Assembly: GCA_902800435.1 (NCBI GenBank)
Contig: CADCEQ010000073.1
Span: forward strand, 1-18,001
Direction: 5' to 3'
From: an uncultured Prevotellaceae bacterium
GTDB lineage: Bacteria; Bacteroidota; Bacteroidia; Bacteroidales; Bacteroidaceae
DNA length: 18,001 nucleotides
Shown piece by piece: positions 7,909-14,517 of the stretch. Position 1 is the stretch's first letter. Each line of letters opens with the position of its first letter. The translations under genes and the position numbers were made by a program. A model generated the notes under the pieces. That model was not told where the DNA came from. It did no database searches and saw nothing but the letters and a program-made list of their open reading frames with translations.

Positions 7909-8631
7909 ATGAGAAAGATTGTTTTATTCGCAATGGGACTGGTGCTGAGCAGCACCACCCTTGCACAGGATGATAAGAAAAACGAGTTTGAGACAACAAT
8001 CAAGGGCGATTTCGTCAACGAGTATATCTGGCGTGGCCAGAAGCTGGGCGATGTAGCCGTACAGCCGACCCTCGGCGTAGACTACAAAGGCCTGTCACTG
8101 ACGGCCTGGGGCAGCTACGGACTGTCCAACAAAGACGATGTGAAGGAGTTCGACCTGACACTCGCCTACTCCATCAGCGGATTCAACTTCGGTGTGACCG
8201 ACTACTGGTTCAGCAAGGGCCTCGATCCAGACAGCCGCTACTTCAAGTACGATGCCCACGGCACTAACCACGTCTTTGAAGCCAACGTAGGCTACGACTT
8301 CGGTCCCGTGGCCTTGCAATGGTACACCAATTTCGCCGGCAACGATGGATTGAACAAGAACGGCAAACGTGCCTACAGCAGTTATTTCGAAGCAGTTGTC
8401 CCATTCAGCCTTGTTAGCGTCGACTGGACTGCTACGGCCGGTGCCGTTCCTTATGCCACCACATTATATGGTACCAGCGGGTTCGCTGTCACCAACCTGT
8501 CACTGCGTGCGACCAAGGATATCCGGGTGACTGACTCCTTCAGCATCCCTATCTTCGGACAGGTGACCGCCAACCCCTGTTCACAGAAAGCCTACCTGGT
8601 TCTCGGTTTTACGCTGCAGCCTTCTCTTTAA
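7909..8631 (+). CDS. TorF family putative outer-membrane porin
   Basis: The 240-residue product has a clear signal peptide (MRKIVLFAMGLVLSSTTLAQ, cleavage near residue 19), then alternating polar and aromatic strands of an outer-membrane beta barrel. The early FVNEYIWRGQ motif and the GVTDYWFSKG segment are typical of the TorF / Gcw_chp group. The last residues (YLVLGFTLQPSL) form a hydrophobic terminal strand. Its place right behind glnK-amtB suggests that it lets ammonium or another small nitrogen compound cross the outer membrane; this is inferred from context only. The spacer carries AAAAAAGGT before the start and a small TATGC/GCATA hairpin at 7882-7895. A terminator follows at 8711-8754. 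Confidence 0.85.
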   Translation: MRKIVLFAMGLVLSSTTLAQDDKKNEFETTIKGDFVNEYIWRGQKLGDVAVQPTLGVDYKGLSLTAWGSYGLSNKDDVKEFDLTLAYSISGFNFGVTDYWFSKGLDPDSRYFKYDAHGTNHVFEANVGYDFGPVALQWYTNFAGNDGLNKNGKRAYSSYFEAVVPFSLVSVDWTATAGAVPYATTLYGTSGFAVTNLSLRATKDIRVTDSFSIPIFGQVTANPCSQKAYLVLGFTLQPSL

Positions 8632-8642
8632 GCCCTGAACAG

Positions 8643-8697
8643 AAGGAATGTATTCCTTATGTCATGGCGAGAGAAGGTCGGACAATAGTCCAACCTT
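8643..8697 (+). other. Two hairpins in the porin 3' untranslated region
   Basis: AAGGAAT (8643-8649) and ATTCCTT (8652-8658) form a palindrome with a two-base centre. AAGGT-c-GGAC (8674-8683) pairs with GTCC-a-ACCTT (8688-8697) around an AATA loop and one internal mismatch. Both lie between the porin stop and the terminator at 8711. They could stabilise the 3' end of the operon mRNA. Confidence 0.5.
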
Positions 8698-8710
8698 AAT
8701 CTTAGCCAGG

Positions 8711-8754
8711 TTTTCCCCCCATTCGCCGCAGAAGGCGAGAGAGGGGGATTTTTA
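8711..8754 (+). terminator. Terminator of glnK-amtB-porin operon
   Basis: CCCCC (8715-8719) pairs with GGGGG (8743-8747), and inside it TCGCC (8723-8727) pairs with GGCGA (8734-8738). Internal bases are unpaired. ATTTTTATT follows. The position ~80 bp after the porin stop fits termination of this operon. Confidence 0.7.
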
Positions 8755-8763
8755 TTATCACCT

Positions 8764-8952
8764 GCAAAGGTACTAAACTACTGCATCTTCCTGCAGCGCG
8801 AGTTCCCCGAGAAACTGACCTACGACATAGGCACCCACCACGAGGGCGACGGATCGCTGATTTCTTTTGCTCTAGGTCAGATTGGTGGCAAACGCAATGT
8901 CGGCACGGCTTCCCGCCCTTTTGGTAACGATTTGTTAATTTTTCGAGGGTAA
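8764..8952 (+). pseudogene. Unidentified coding remnant
   Basis: An open frame without a start codon (open since the stop at 8686-8688) reads AKVLNYCIFLQREFPEKL and continues with TYDIGTHHEGDGSLIS up to a TAA at 8950-8952. Codons such as GAC ATA GGC ACC CAC CAC GAG GGC look like real Prevotella-type coding sequence, whereas the other frames do not. I do not recognise the family. It sits between the porin terminator and the restriction system promoter, so it may be the end of a gene lost when the restriction system arrived. Apart from this and the hairpins, 8632-8964 holds nothing recognisable. It could be chance. Confidence 0.35.
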
Positions 8953-8977
8953 CAGGGATAATCTGTGGAATATTTCG

Positions 8978-8985
8978 TATCTTTG
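8978..8985 (+). promoter_or_regulatory. Promoter -7 element of the restriction-modification operon
   Basis: TATCTTTG matches TAnnTTTG and lies 30 bp ahead of the endonuclease ATG at 9016. Its position rules out an in-frame ATG at 8965 as the start. No convincing TTTG is seen near -33. Confidence 0.6.
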
Positions 8986-9015
8986 CAACCAATAAGGATT
9001 AAAAAGATTACGGCA

Positions 9016-9981
9016 ATGAAGAAATACGTTATCAACAAGAGGAATATTGAGCGATGGAAGAATGACGTGCAGAAATCAGTTGTGTTCTACAACGACTGGT
9101 TTCTGAACTTTGCTCCCACTACCTATATCAATGCCAGGCAAGATGCCATTAATAAGGTAGAGCTTGCTTTTCAGAAGACGGAATGCTTCAACAGCCTGTC
9201 TATTGATATGCTAAAGACATCCCCAGAGGTTATCACGATTCTCCGCATGGCCACCACACCGCCACTGGCACGTGATAGGATTATCGGACTTGCTAACGTC
9301 TCGAGCAATCTGATGGGAAAAATGGAAGAAGGACGATTCCCTCCAAAGATGAAACAAAAGGAAATTGACGAATCTCTGAGCCGTATCATCGACATTATCT
9401 ATCGTCTCCTTGATGCTGACATCATGCCGTGGTTGGAGCGCAAATCATATCCGCATGAGATGGACAGACTGCTGGCTACGCACGTGATTGGCGACCGAGT
9501 ATGCGGTTCGCTGTCAGACCCAATCATCCGCAATGAGCAGGAACGTCGCCAACTGAAAAGCATCAGCGATTATCTCAATGACAAAGGATATACATTTGTC
9601 GAATCAAAGGATATTGACAACGTCATGACGATGGAGGCCGGAACGTATTCCTTTCATCTCAACGTGCCTGCAAAAAGAAATGACAACAAGTTTGTCAATA
9701 TGCCTATCGATGTGGTTATTAAACGAAAGGATGCCACCCCCGATGAATTGCCAGTACTGATAGAATGCAAGTCGGCAGGCGACTTTACCAATACCAACAA
9801 GAGACGCAAGGAGGAGACCACAAAGATTGAGCAGTTGCGTAACAATTATGGCAAGAAGGTGGAGTTCATTCTCTTCCTGTGCGGTTATTTCGACAGCGGC
9901 TATCTCGGCTACGAAGCCGCTGAGGGTATCGACTGGGTTTGGGAACATCGGGTTGAGGACTTTCAAAAAGCAGGCATTTAA
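9016..9981 (+). CDS. Type II restriction endonuclease, XamI family
   Basis: The 321-residue protein resembles XamI-type restriction enzymes, including the TPPLARDRIIGLA segment (residues 81-93). A PD-(D/E)xK-like core can be read as MPIDVVI (D232) followed by LIECKSAGDFTNTNKRRKEE (E250, K252). It would cut unmodified foreign DNA in the cytoplasm. XamI itself recognises GTCGAC; whether this homologue does is inference. The start at 9016 (MKKYVINKRN) is chosen because the promoter -7 element covers the region of the earlier ATG. The methyltransferase follows after 3 bp, so the pair is one operon with the nuclease first. No separate control gene is seen. Base composition looks more AT-rich than the nitrogen genes, in line with transfer. 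Confidence 0.75.
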   Translation: MKKYVINKRNIERWKNDVQKSVVFYNDWFLNFAPTTYINARQDAINKVELAFQKTECFNSLSIDMLKTSPEVITILRMATTPPLARDRIIGLANVSSNLMGKMEEGRFPPKMKQKEIDESLSRIIDIIYRLLDADIMPWLERKSYPHEMDRLLATHVIGDRVCGSLSDPIIRNEQERRQLKSISDYLNDKGYTFVESKDIDNVMTMEAGTYSFHLNVPAKRNDNKFVNMPIDVVIKRKDATPDELPVLIECKSAGDFTNTNKRRKEETTKIEQLRNNYGKKVEFILFLCGYFDSGYLGYEAAEGIDWVWEHRVEDFQKAGI

Positions 9982-9984
9982 GAT

Positions 9985-11514
9985 ATGAACGAAAAGGAAA
10001 TCAGAAGAAAGCAGATGCAAGACGCTCTGGATGCGCAAAAGACGCAGAAAGACCGTAATGTAATGGGGCAGTACTCAACGCCCTATCCGCTTGCGCTCGA
10101 CATCATGCAGTACATGCGCAGCCTCATAGGCACCGACGAAATTTCGTTCATCGAACCATCCATCGGCATGGGGGTATTTTACTCCGCCTTCACCGATGCT
10201 TTTGCAGGCGGTGAACGTGTCCTAGGCTTCGAGATAGACCCGCACTACTTCAAGCCTGCCAGCGAGTTTTGGCAAGGGACAAAGCTGGAAATGCGATGCA
10301 GTGACTTTCTCGCCCAGAAGCCTGACGAGCAATTCGATATGCTGGTAGCCAATCCGCCTTACGTGCGTCACCACCATATTGACAATAAAACGAAGGTCAA
10401 ACTTCAAAACAAAGTCCAGCGCCAGACGGGCATCACAATCTCGGGTCTTGCTGGTCTCTACTGTTATTTCATGATGCTCTCATCCGCATGGCTCAAAGAC
10501 GGCGGTCTTTCCTGTTGGCTTGTGCCAAGCGAGTTTATGGATGTCAACTACGGTGAAGCAGTCAAACGCTATCTCATGCAGAACGTACAGTTGCTCCATA
10601 TTCACCGATTCAAAGCTGATGACCTCCAATTTGCCGACGCCCTTGTCAGTTCATGCATTGTCGTTTTCCGCAACAGTAGGCCTTCGACATCTCACGAGGT
10701 AACATTCTCAATCGGAGGGACCATTAAAAAGCCAGAATCGGTTAGGAATATTGACGTGTCGCAGCTGAAGACCAAAGACAAATGGACGAACCTCTTCACC
10801 GACGACACTCACACAAGCGAACCCCAAGCCACGCTTGGCAACTTCTTCACCGTCAAGAGAGGCATAGCCACAGGCGACAATGACTTCTTTATCCTCGACA
10901 AGGATACAATTGCTCAGTATGAGATACCACAGGAATTCCTGCGTCCCATTCTGCCCAGCCCCCGCTACATCAAGGGCGACCGCATCAACAGCTACAACGG
11001 TCTTCCCGCTGTGGAGCGCCAGCAATTCCTATTTACATGCAACCTGCCAGAGAGTGTTTTGAAAGAACGCTACCCAAAGGTTTGGGAATATGTTTGCAAA
11101 GGCTATGAGCGAGGCGTACAGAATGGCTACATATGCAGCCGACGCACGCCGTGGTATTCGTGCGAAGAGCGCGAGCCAGCTGCCATTGTTGTCCCATACA
11201 TGGGACGGTCGGAAACCAGTAACCGCCTGTTTCGCTTCATTCTCAACGATTCAAAGGCCATCACTACAAACGTCTACCTCCTGCTATATCCTAAGCCACA
11301 ATATGCCCGCTGCATGAAAGATGAGGCCGTGCTCACCGAAGTATGGCAAGAATTAAACACCATCCCGACAGAGACGCTTTTGCGTAATGGACGATTCTAC
11401 GGTGGCGGACTGCGCAAGATAGAGCCCAAGGAACTGATGCAAACACCAGCCAGGGGCATCGCTTCGCTGCTGACTCTTCGCACTTCCTATCACCAGCTCT
11501 CTCTGTTCGGTTGA
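9985..11514 (+). CDS. N6-adenine DNA methyltransferase of the type II system
   Basis: This is the modification partner of the preceding endonuclease. It transfers methyl from S-adenosylmethionine to adenine in the recognition site to protect host DNA. In 509 residues one sees the N-terminal GQYSTP motif (residues 29-34), the S-adenosylmethionine motif I EPSIGMGVF (57-65), an acidic motif II region (GFEIDPHY, 81-88) and the catalytic NPPY (123-126). The order I before IV is that of gamma-class N6-adenine enzymes. The C-terminal half (after about residue 280, VKRGIATGDNDFFIL) should be the target-recognition part, as in Eco57I/SalI-type methyltransferases. The ATG is 3 bp after the endonuclease stop. 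The gene appears intact. Confidence 0.85.
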   Translation: MNEKEIRRKQMQDALDAQKTQKDRNVMGQYSTPYPLALDIMQYMRSLIGTDEISFIEPSIGMGVFYSAFTDAFAGGERVLGFEIDPHYFKPASEFWQGTKLEMRCSDFLAQKPDEQFDMLVANPPYVRHHHIDNKTKVKLQNKVQRQTGITISGLAGLYCYFMMLSSAWLKDGGLSCWLVPSEFMDVNYGEAVKRYLMQNVQLLHIHRFKADDLQFADALVSSCIVVFRNSRPSTSHEVTFSIGGTIKKPESVRNIDVSQLKTKDKWTNLFTDDTHTSEPQATLGNFFTVKRGIATGDNDFFILDKDTIAQYEIPQEFLRPILPSPRYIKGDRINSYNGLPAVERQQFLFTCNLPESVLKERYPKVWEYVCKGYERGVQNGYICSRRTPWYSCEEREPAAIVVPYMGRSETSNRLFRFILNDSKAITTNVYLLLYPKPQYARCMKDEAVLTEVWQELNTIPTETLLRNGRFYGGGLRKIEPKELMQTPARGIASLLTLRTSYHQLSLFG

Positions 11515-11606
11515 AATCCACTTCTATTAAGCCCCAATCGGTCATTACTTAGAACTGGAGTCCATCATCTACTCGCAACTGAAATGCCTAGGGCTGTGTG
11601 TGTGGA

Positions 11607-12761
11607 TTAGTTGGAGGCCAGGTTCTCCAGATACTTCTGGGGCGTGATGCCCTCGATTCTTTTGAAGGTGCGCTGCAGGACTGTTCGGTCGGTGAAGCCG
11701 CAGCGCTGGGCGACGGCATCGTTCGACCAGTCGGGATGGGCGGCAATGAGGCGCTTGGCCTCTTCGACGCGCAGCTGGGCTATCCACTCGGTGTATTTCA
11801 ATCCGCTTTGGTGCAGCCAGGTGGTCAGGCGGTAGCGGCTGATGCCGATGGCTTGTGCGGCTATGGGCTGCAGCAGTCCTGTCTGGCAGTAGCCTCCACG
11901 GGCTTTCCATGCCTCCACGGCCTGCTCCACCTCGCTCATCACCTCGGGCGACAGTACGGCAGCGTAGGCAGTGCCAGCGTCTGTCAACTTTTCATTATTC
12001 AAACTTTTCAATTCTTCCTCTACCTCGGCGGCGTTCTGCTCAGCGGCCTGCATACGCTCAGGGGCTGGACTGGTGAGGTAGAAGCAGAAACTGTCCACCA
12101 GATAGAACATTAGGAAATAGACGGCGAAGGCGACGGCGAGCATTCCCGGGCCGGAGCTGAAGATGGCCACGGGCACCATCAGTGCCAGCAGCATCAGGCC
12201 GACAATGCTATACTGCATCCAGCGCAGCATGCCGTCGGTGTCGCGGTCGTAGTAGTCGTGCAGCGCACGGTGCATGGCCACAAGGCTCACCGAGTGGCGC
12301 CACGTGTAGTAGCCCTGCATCAGCATGTAGAGCACGGCTCCGGCTCTCTCGGCCAGTCGCAGCTCCAGCGTGTCGCTCAGCAGCGGCTGGCCGTCGGTCA
12401 GTGCCGCCACGGCCAGCATCGCCATCGTCACCGTCCACACCGCCGGTCCAGTCCATCGGTCGGCCAGACTCAGTTTGCCGCGCCGCTGCAACAGCAGTAT
12501 GGCACGGGCGAAGAGGTGGGATGCAGGGATGAGCATGGCCAGATTGAGCATCACCGACTGTGTGATGCCCATCAGCCTCAGTCCCGTATTCAGCTGTATG
12601 GCGAAGTGCAGGGACAGCAGCGCCGTGGCTGTGGTCATCAGCCTGCGAGCCTGACGTGCATGACGGCTCTTGATGCGCCGTTCGCGCAGGAAAAGCAGCT
12701 TCACCGTGAGCAGCAGCATCAGCACCACTGCCGTGAACTGCATCATCTGGAGTGTAATCAT
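11607..12761 (-). CDS. Membrane-embedded AraC-family transcriptional regulator
   Basis: The N-terminal ~240 residues contain about seven hydrophobic segments, beginning at MMQFTAVVLMLLLTVKLLFL and ending at AVAFAVYFLMFYLVDSF. A charged linker (EQNAAEVEEELKSLNNEK) follows, then a C-terminal AraC-type double helix-turn-helix. In the latter, ISRYRLTTWLHQSGLKY is the first recognition part, and AVAQRCGFTDRTVLQRTFKR and ITPQKYLENL the second. It is probably a one-component sensor that binds DNA from the membrane. The start is set at 12761 (MITLQMMQF) because the TACCTTTG -7 element at 12770-12777 lies over the first codons of the longer frame, which begins at 12803. The mRNA would then be almost leaderless; ATG 12746 is an alternative. 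It is divergent from the 41-codon gene and the beta-helix protein, with four repeated sites between them. The ligand is unknown. Confidence 0.85.
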   Translation of the reverse strand: MITLQMMQFTAVVLMLLLTVKLLFLRERRIKSRHARQARRLMTTATALLSLHFAIQLNTGLRLMGITQSVMLNLAMLIPASHLFARAILLLQRRGKLSLADRWTGPAVWTVTMAMLAVAALTDGQPLLSDTLELRLAERAGAVLYMLMQGYYTWRHSVSLVAMHRALHDYYDRDTDGMLRWMQYSIVGLMLLALMVPVAIFSSGPGMLAVAFAVYFLMFYLVDSFCFYLTSPAPERMQAAEQNAAEVEEELKSLNNEKLTDAGTAYAAVLSPEVMSEVEQAVEAWKARGGYCQTGLLQPIAAQAIGISRYRLTTWLHQSGLKYTEWIAQLRVEEAKRLIAAHPDWSNDAVAQRCGFTDRTVLQRTFKRIEGITPQKYLENLASN

Positions 12762-12769
12762 AACCGCTG

Positions 12770-12777
12770 CAAAGGTA
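12770..12777 (-). promoter_or_regulatory. -7 element of the AraC-family regulator gene
   Basis: TACCTTTG on the minus strand matches TAnnTTTG. A TTTG lies upstream at 12801-12804, a spacing of 23 bp, slightly longer than usual. The element ends only eight bases before the chosen ATG at 12761, so the transcript would be leaderless or nearly so. Confidence 0.6.
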
Positions 12778-12804
12778 CTCTTTTTCTGTGAAAAACACGC
12801 CAAA

Positions 12805-12888
12805 AGGTGTGATAATTTTGAAAATTGTCACACTTGAATGCCCTAAAAACCTTATAATTGTCACACCTACCGAATAATTGTCACACCT
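12805..12888. promoter_or_regulatory. Four copies of a 15-bp operator-like repeat
   Basis: Four related sites of the form ATAATTGTCACACCT occur: inverted at 12805-12819 (AGGTGTGATAATTTT), and direct at 12821-12835 (AAAATTGTCACACTT), 12854-12868 and 12874-12888 (both ATAATTGTCACACCT). The first two are head-to-head around one base and match at 13 of 15 positions. The last two are identical and exactly 20 bp apart, about two helix turns. The pair nearest the AraC-type gene sits just upstream of its promoter. The last site covers the -33 region of the rightward promoter. They are most simply explained as binding sites of the adjacent regulator. Confidence 0.8.
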
Positions 12889-12906
12889 TATATAATATAA
12901 AAGATG

Positions 12907-12914
12907 TATCTTTG
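12907..12914 (+). promoter_or_regulatory. -7 element for the 41-codon gene and surface protein
   Basis: TATCTTTG matches TAnnTTTG, 31 bp before the ATG at 12946. No normal -33 element is present. The operator copy at 12874-12888 ends 18 bp upstream, in the position expected for an activator that replaces it. Confidence 0.65.
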
Positions 12915-12945
12915 CAACCAAAATCAATCACAAACAAAATAGCTT

Positions 12946-13071
12946 ATGAACGAACTGACCCGTTTCATCACCGAGACCCCCCTGTGGCTCACCATCATCT
13001 TCTTCGCAGTCTTTGCCGCGATGTCGATATGGTGCCTTGTGCTCTTGGTGCAGGCCCTGCGTGGCAAATAA
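12946..13071 (+). CDS. 41-residue single-pass membrane peptide
   Basis: ATG at 12946 opens a 41-codon frame: MNELTRFITETPLW, then a hydrophobic stretch from about residue 14 to 35 (LTIIFFAVFAAMSIWCLVLL), ending VQALRGK. The N-terminal part carries acidic residues and the C-terminal end is basic, so the C-terminus probably faces the cytoplasm. It is the first gene after the regulated promoter at 12907, with a ~25-nt leader, and lies 43 bp before the beta-helix protein gene. Codon use is like its neighbours. I do not recognise the family. The position between a membrane-embedded regulator and its likely target gene allows a role in signalling or in secretion, but this is inference. Confidence 0.65.
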   Translation: MNELTRFITETPLWLTIIFFAVFAAMSIWCLVLLVQALRGK

Positions 13072-13114
13072 TTCTCCGGAACAAATCGAATATTAACATT
13101 AAACAAATAACAGT

Positions 13115-13747
13115 ATGAACAACATCATTCACAGAATCCAACACACCGCGAGGGCAGCCACCGTGCTGCTCCTCGCCCTGCTCACCGCGCAGACGGCGGG
13201 GGCGCAGATGACCGTGGACGTCAGCAATGCTGATGACTTAGCAAATGCGTTCGGCACCGGAGGTGTCTCCGAAATCAACGTGACTAATAACATCACCGGC
13301 GTTGGTTATTTATCTCTCGGCCGCGCCCTCACCATCAACCTGAACGGCCACACCATCAGCGGTGACGAACTTCATTTTAATGTCGGCCCTGATGGCTCCC
13401 TCACCATCAACGGAGGGGGGCAGGACGGCAGTGTCGGCAACATCATCAGTGGCTATGCTGACGGGCCAGCCATCTACAACAACGGCACGGTCACCCTCAG
13501 CCATGTGAACATCATCAGTAGCAATGCTAACGTGCCAGCCATCGACAACTACGGCACGGTCACCCTCAGCAATGTGAACATCACCACCAACTACGACTGC
13601 GCCATCGGGGGCTACGGCACGCTCATCATCGGCAACAACGTCAGCTTCAACGGCTGGACTGAAAGGCCTTTCAGCACCCTAAGCGTCAACATCACAGGGA
13701 ACTACAACTACGCGGCAAGGCCCACTACTTCGAGAACAGCGACATAG
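13115..13747 (+). pseudogene. Secreted beta-helix surface protein, N-terminal fragment
   Basis: The frame starts MNNIIHRIQHTARAATVLLL with a signal peptide probably cleaved after the AGA near residue 30 (QTAGA-Q). After that come short strands typical of a right-handed parallel beta-helix: LTINLNGHTISG, SLTINGGGQ and others. Two successive 69-bp units at 13442-13510 and 13511-13579 encode near-identical 23-residue rungs (PAIYNNGTVTLSHVNIIS and PAIDNYGTVTLSNVNITT). A one-base loss near 13712 sends the frame into a stop at 13745-13747; homologous coding continues in the next frame from GKAHYFENSD. It has no promoter of its own in view and is probably cotranscribed with the 41-codon gene. Confidence 0.75.
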
Positions 13748-14517
13748 CCCTCGCCTACATCGTTAGCCACCCGGACAACGACCACTTCTCGCTGTCGGGC
13801 GACACCTACACCATCCACACCGCCACGGGCTGGGACGCCTTCTGCAGCCTGCTGGCCGACAACGACAAGGGCTTCTTCGACGGCAAGACCGTCCAGCTCG
13901 GCACGGACATCGGCACGGCTGACGACCCCGTCACCCGCATGGCGGGCACGGCTTACCACGACTTCACCGGCACCTTCGACGGCGACGGCCACACGCTGAC
14001 CGTAGGCTACGGCACGGCTGACGCCCCCTTCGGCGAGCAGTACGCCGCGCCCTTCCGCAACCTCGAGGACGGCTGCACTATCAAGAACCTGCACGTGGCG
14101 GGCCACATCTACACCTCGGCCAAGTTCGCCGGCGGCCTCGCTGGTGAACAATATGGTGACGTCACCATACAGAACTGCCGCAGCAGCGTCACCATCGTCA
14201 GCAGCGTGGAGAACACTAACAACGACGGCACCCACGGCGGCTTCATCGCCTATTTCGGTGGCAAGCAAAAGCACCTCAGCTTCAAGGGCTGCGTGTTCGA
14301 CGGCAAGCTGCTCACCACCAACGGCATCAGCCACTGCGGCGGATTCGTAGGCTGGGCCAACGGAGTCAGCGGCACCACCGACACCGAGGTCACCTTCACC
14401 AACTGCCTCTACGCCCCCGCCGCCATCGCAACACTAATACGGTCACCCTCACCATCACCAACAGCTACTACACACGCACACTGGGCGACGCCCAGGGCAA
14501 GGCTCTCCATAGCGTGA
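13714..14517 (+). pseudogene. Surface protein, middle fragment with GLUG-like repeats
   Basis: This segment continues the gene in a second frame, from GKAHYFENSDIALAYIV onward. It has no start of its own that fits; the first ATG is at 13939. It contains the FTGTFDGDGHTLTVGY element that usually opens such helix domains, then repeats resembling the GLUG motif (GGLAGEQYGDVTIQNC, GGFIAYFGG, GGFVGWANG), which build surface adhesin-like beta-helices in Bacteroidales. Another one-base loss in about 14413-14429 shifts the frame. The last ~29 residues before the stop at 14515-14517 (rich in S, P and T) are then out-of-frame nonsense. Confidence 0.7.

Noticed and set aside
8702..8992. 96-codon minus-strand frame across the porin terminator region
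   Set aside because: Cys/Arg-rich translation that covers the terminator hairpin and the restriction-system promoter; the plus-strand remnant fits coding use better.
11515..11606. Terminator between methyltransferase and regulator genes
   Set aside because: Only a distant AATCCAC/GTGGATT pair (11515-11521 and 11602-11608) is present, with no compact stem or T-tract; nothing else is seen in this gap.
12821..12888. CRISPR array from the repeated TTGTCACACCT units
   Set aside because: The repeats are only ~15 bp, spacing is irregular (33 and 20 bp), one copy is inverted and no cas genes are near. Operator sites explain them better.
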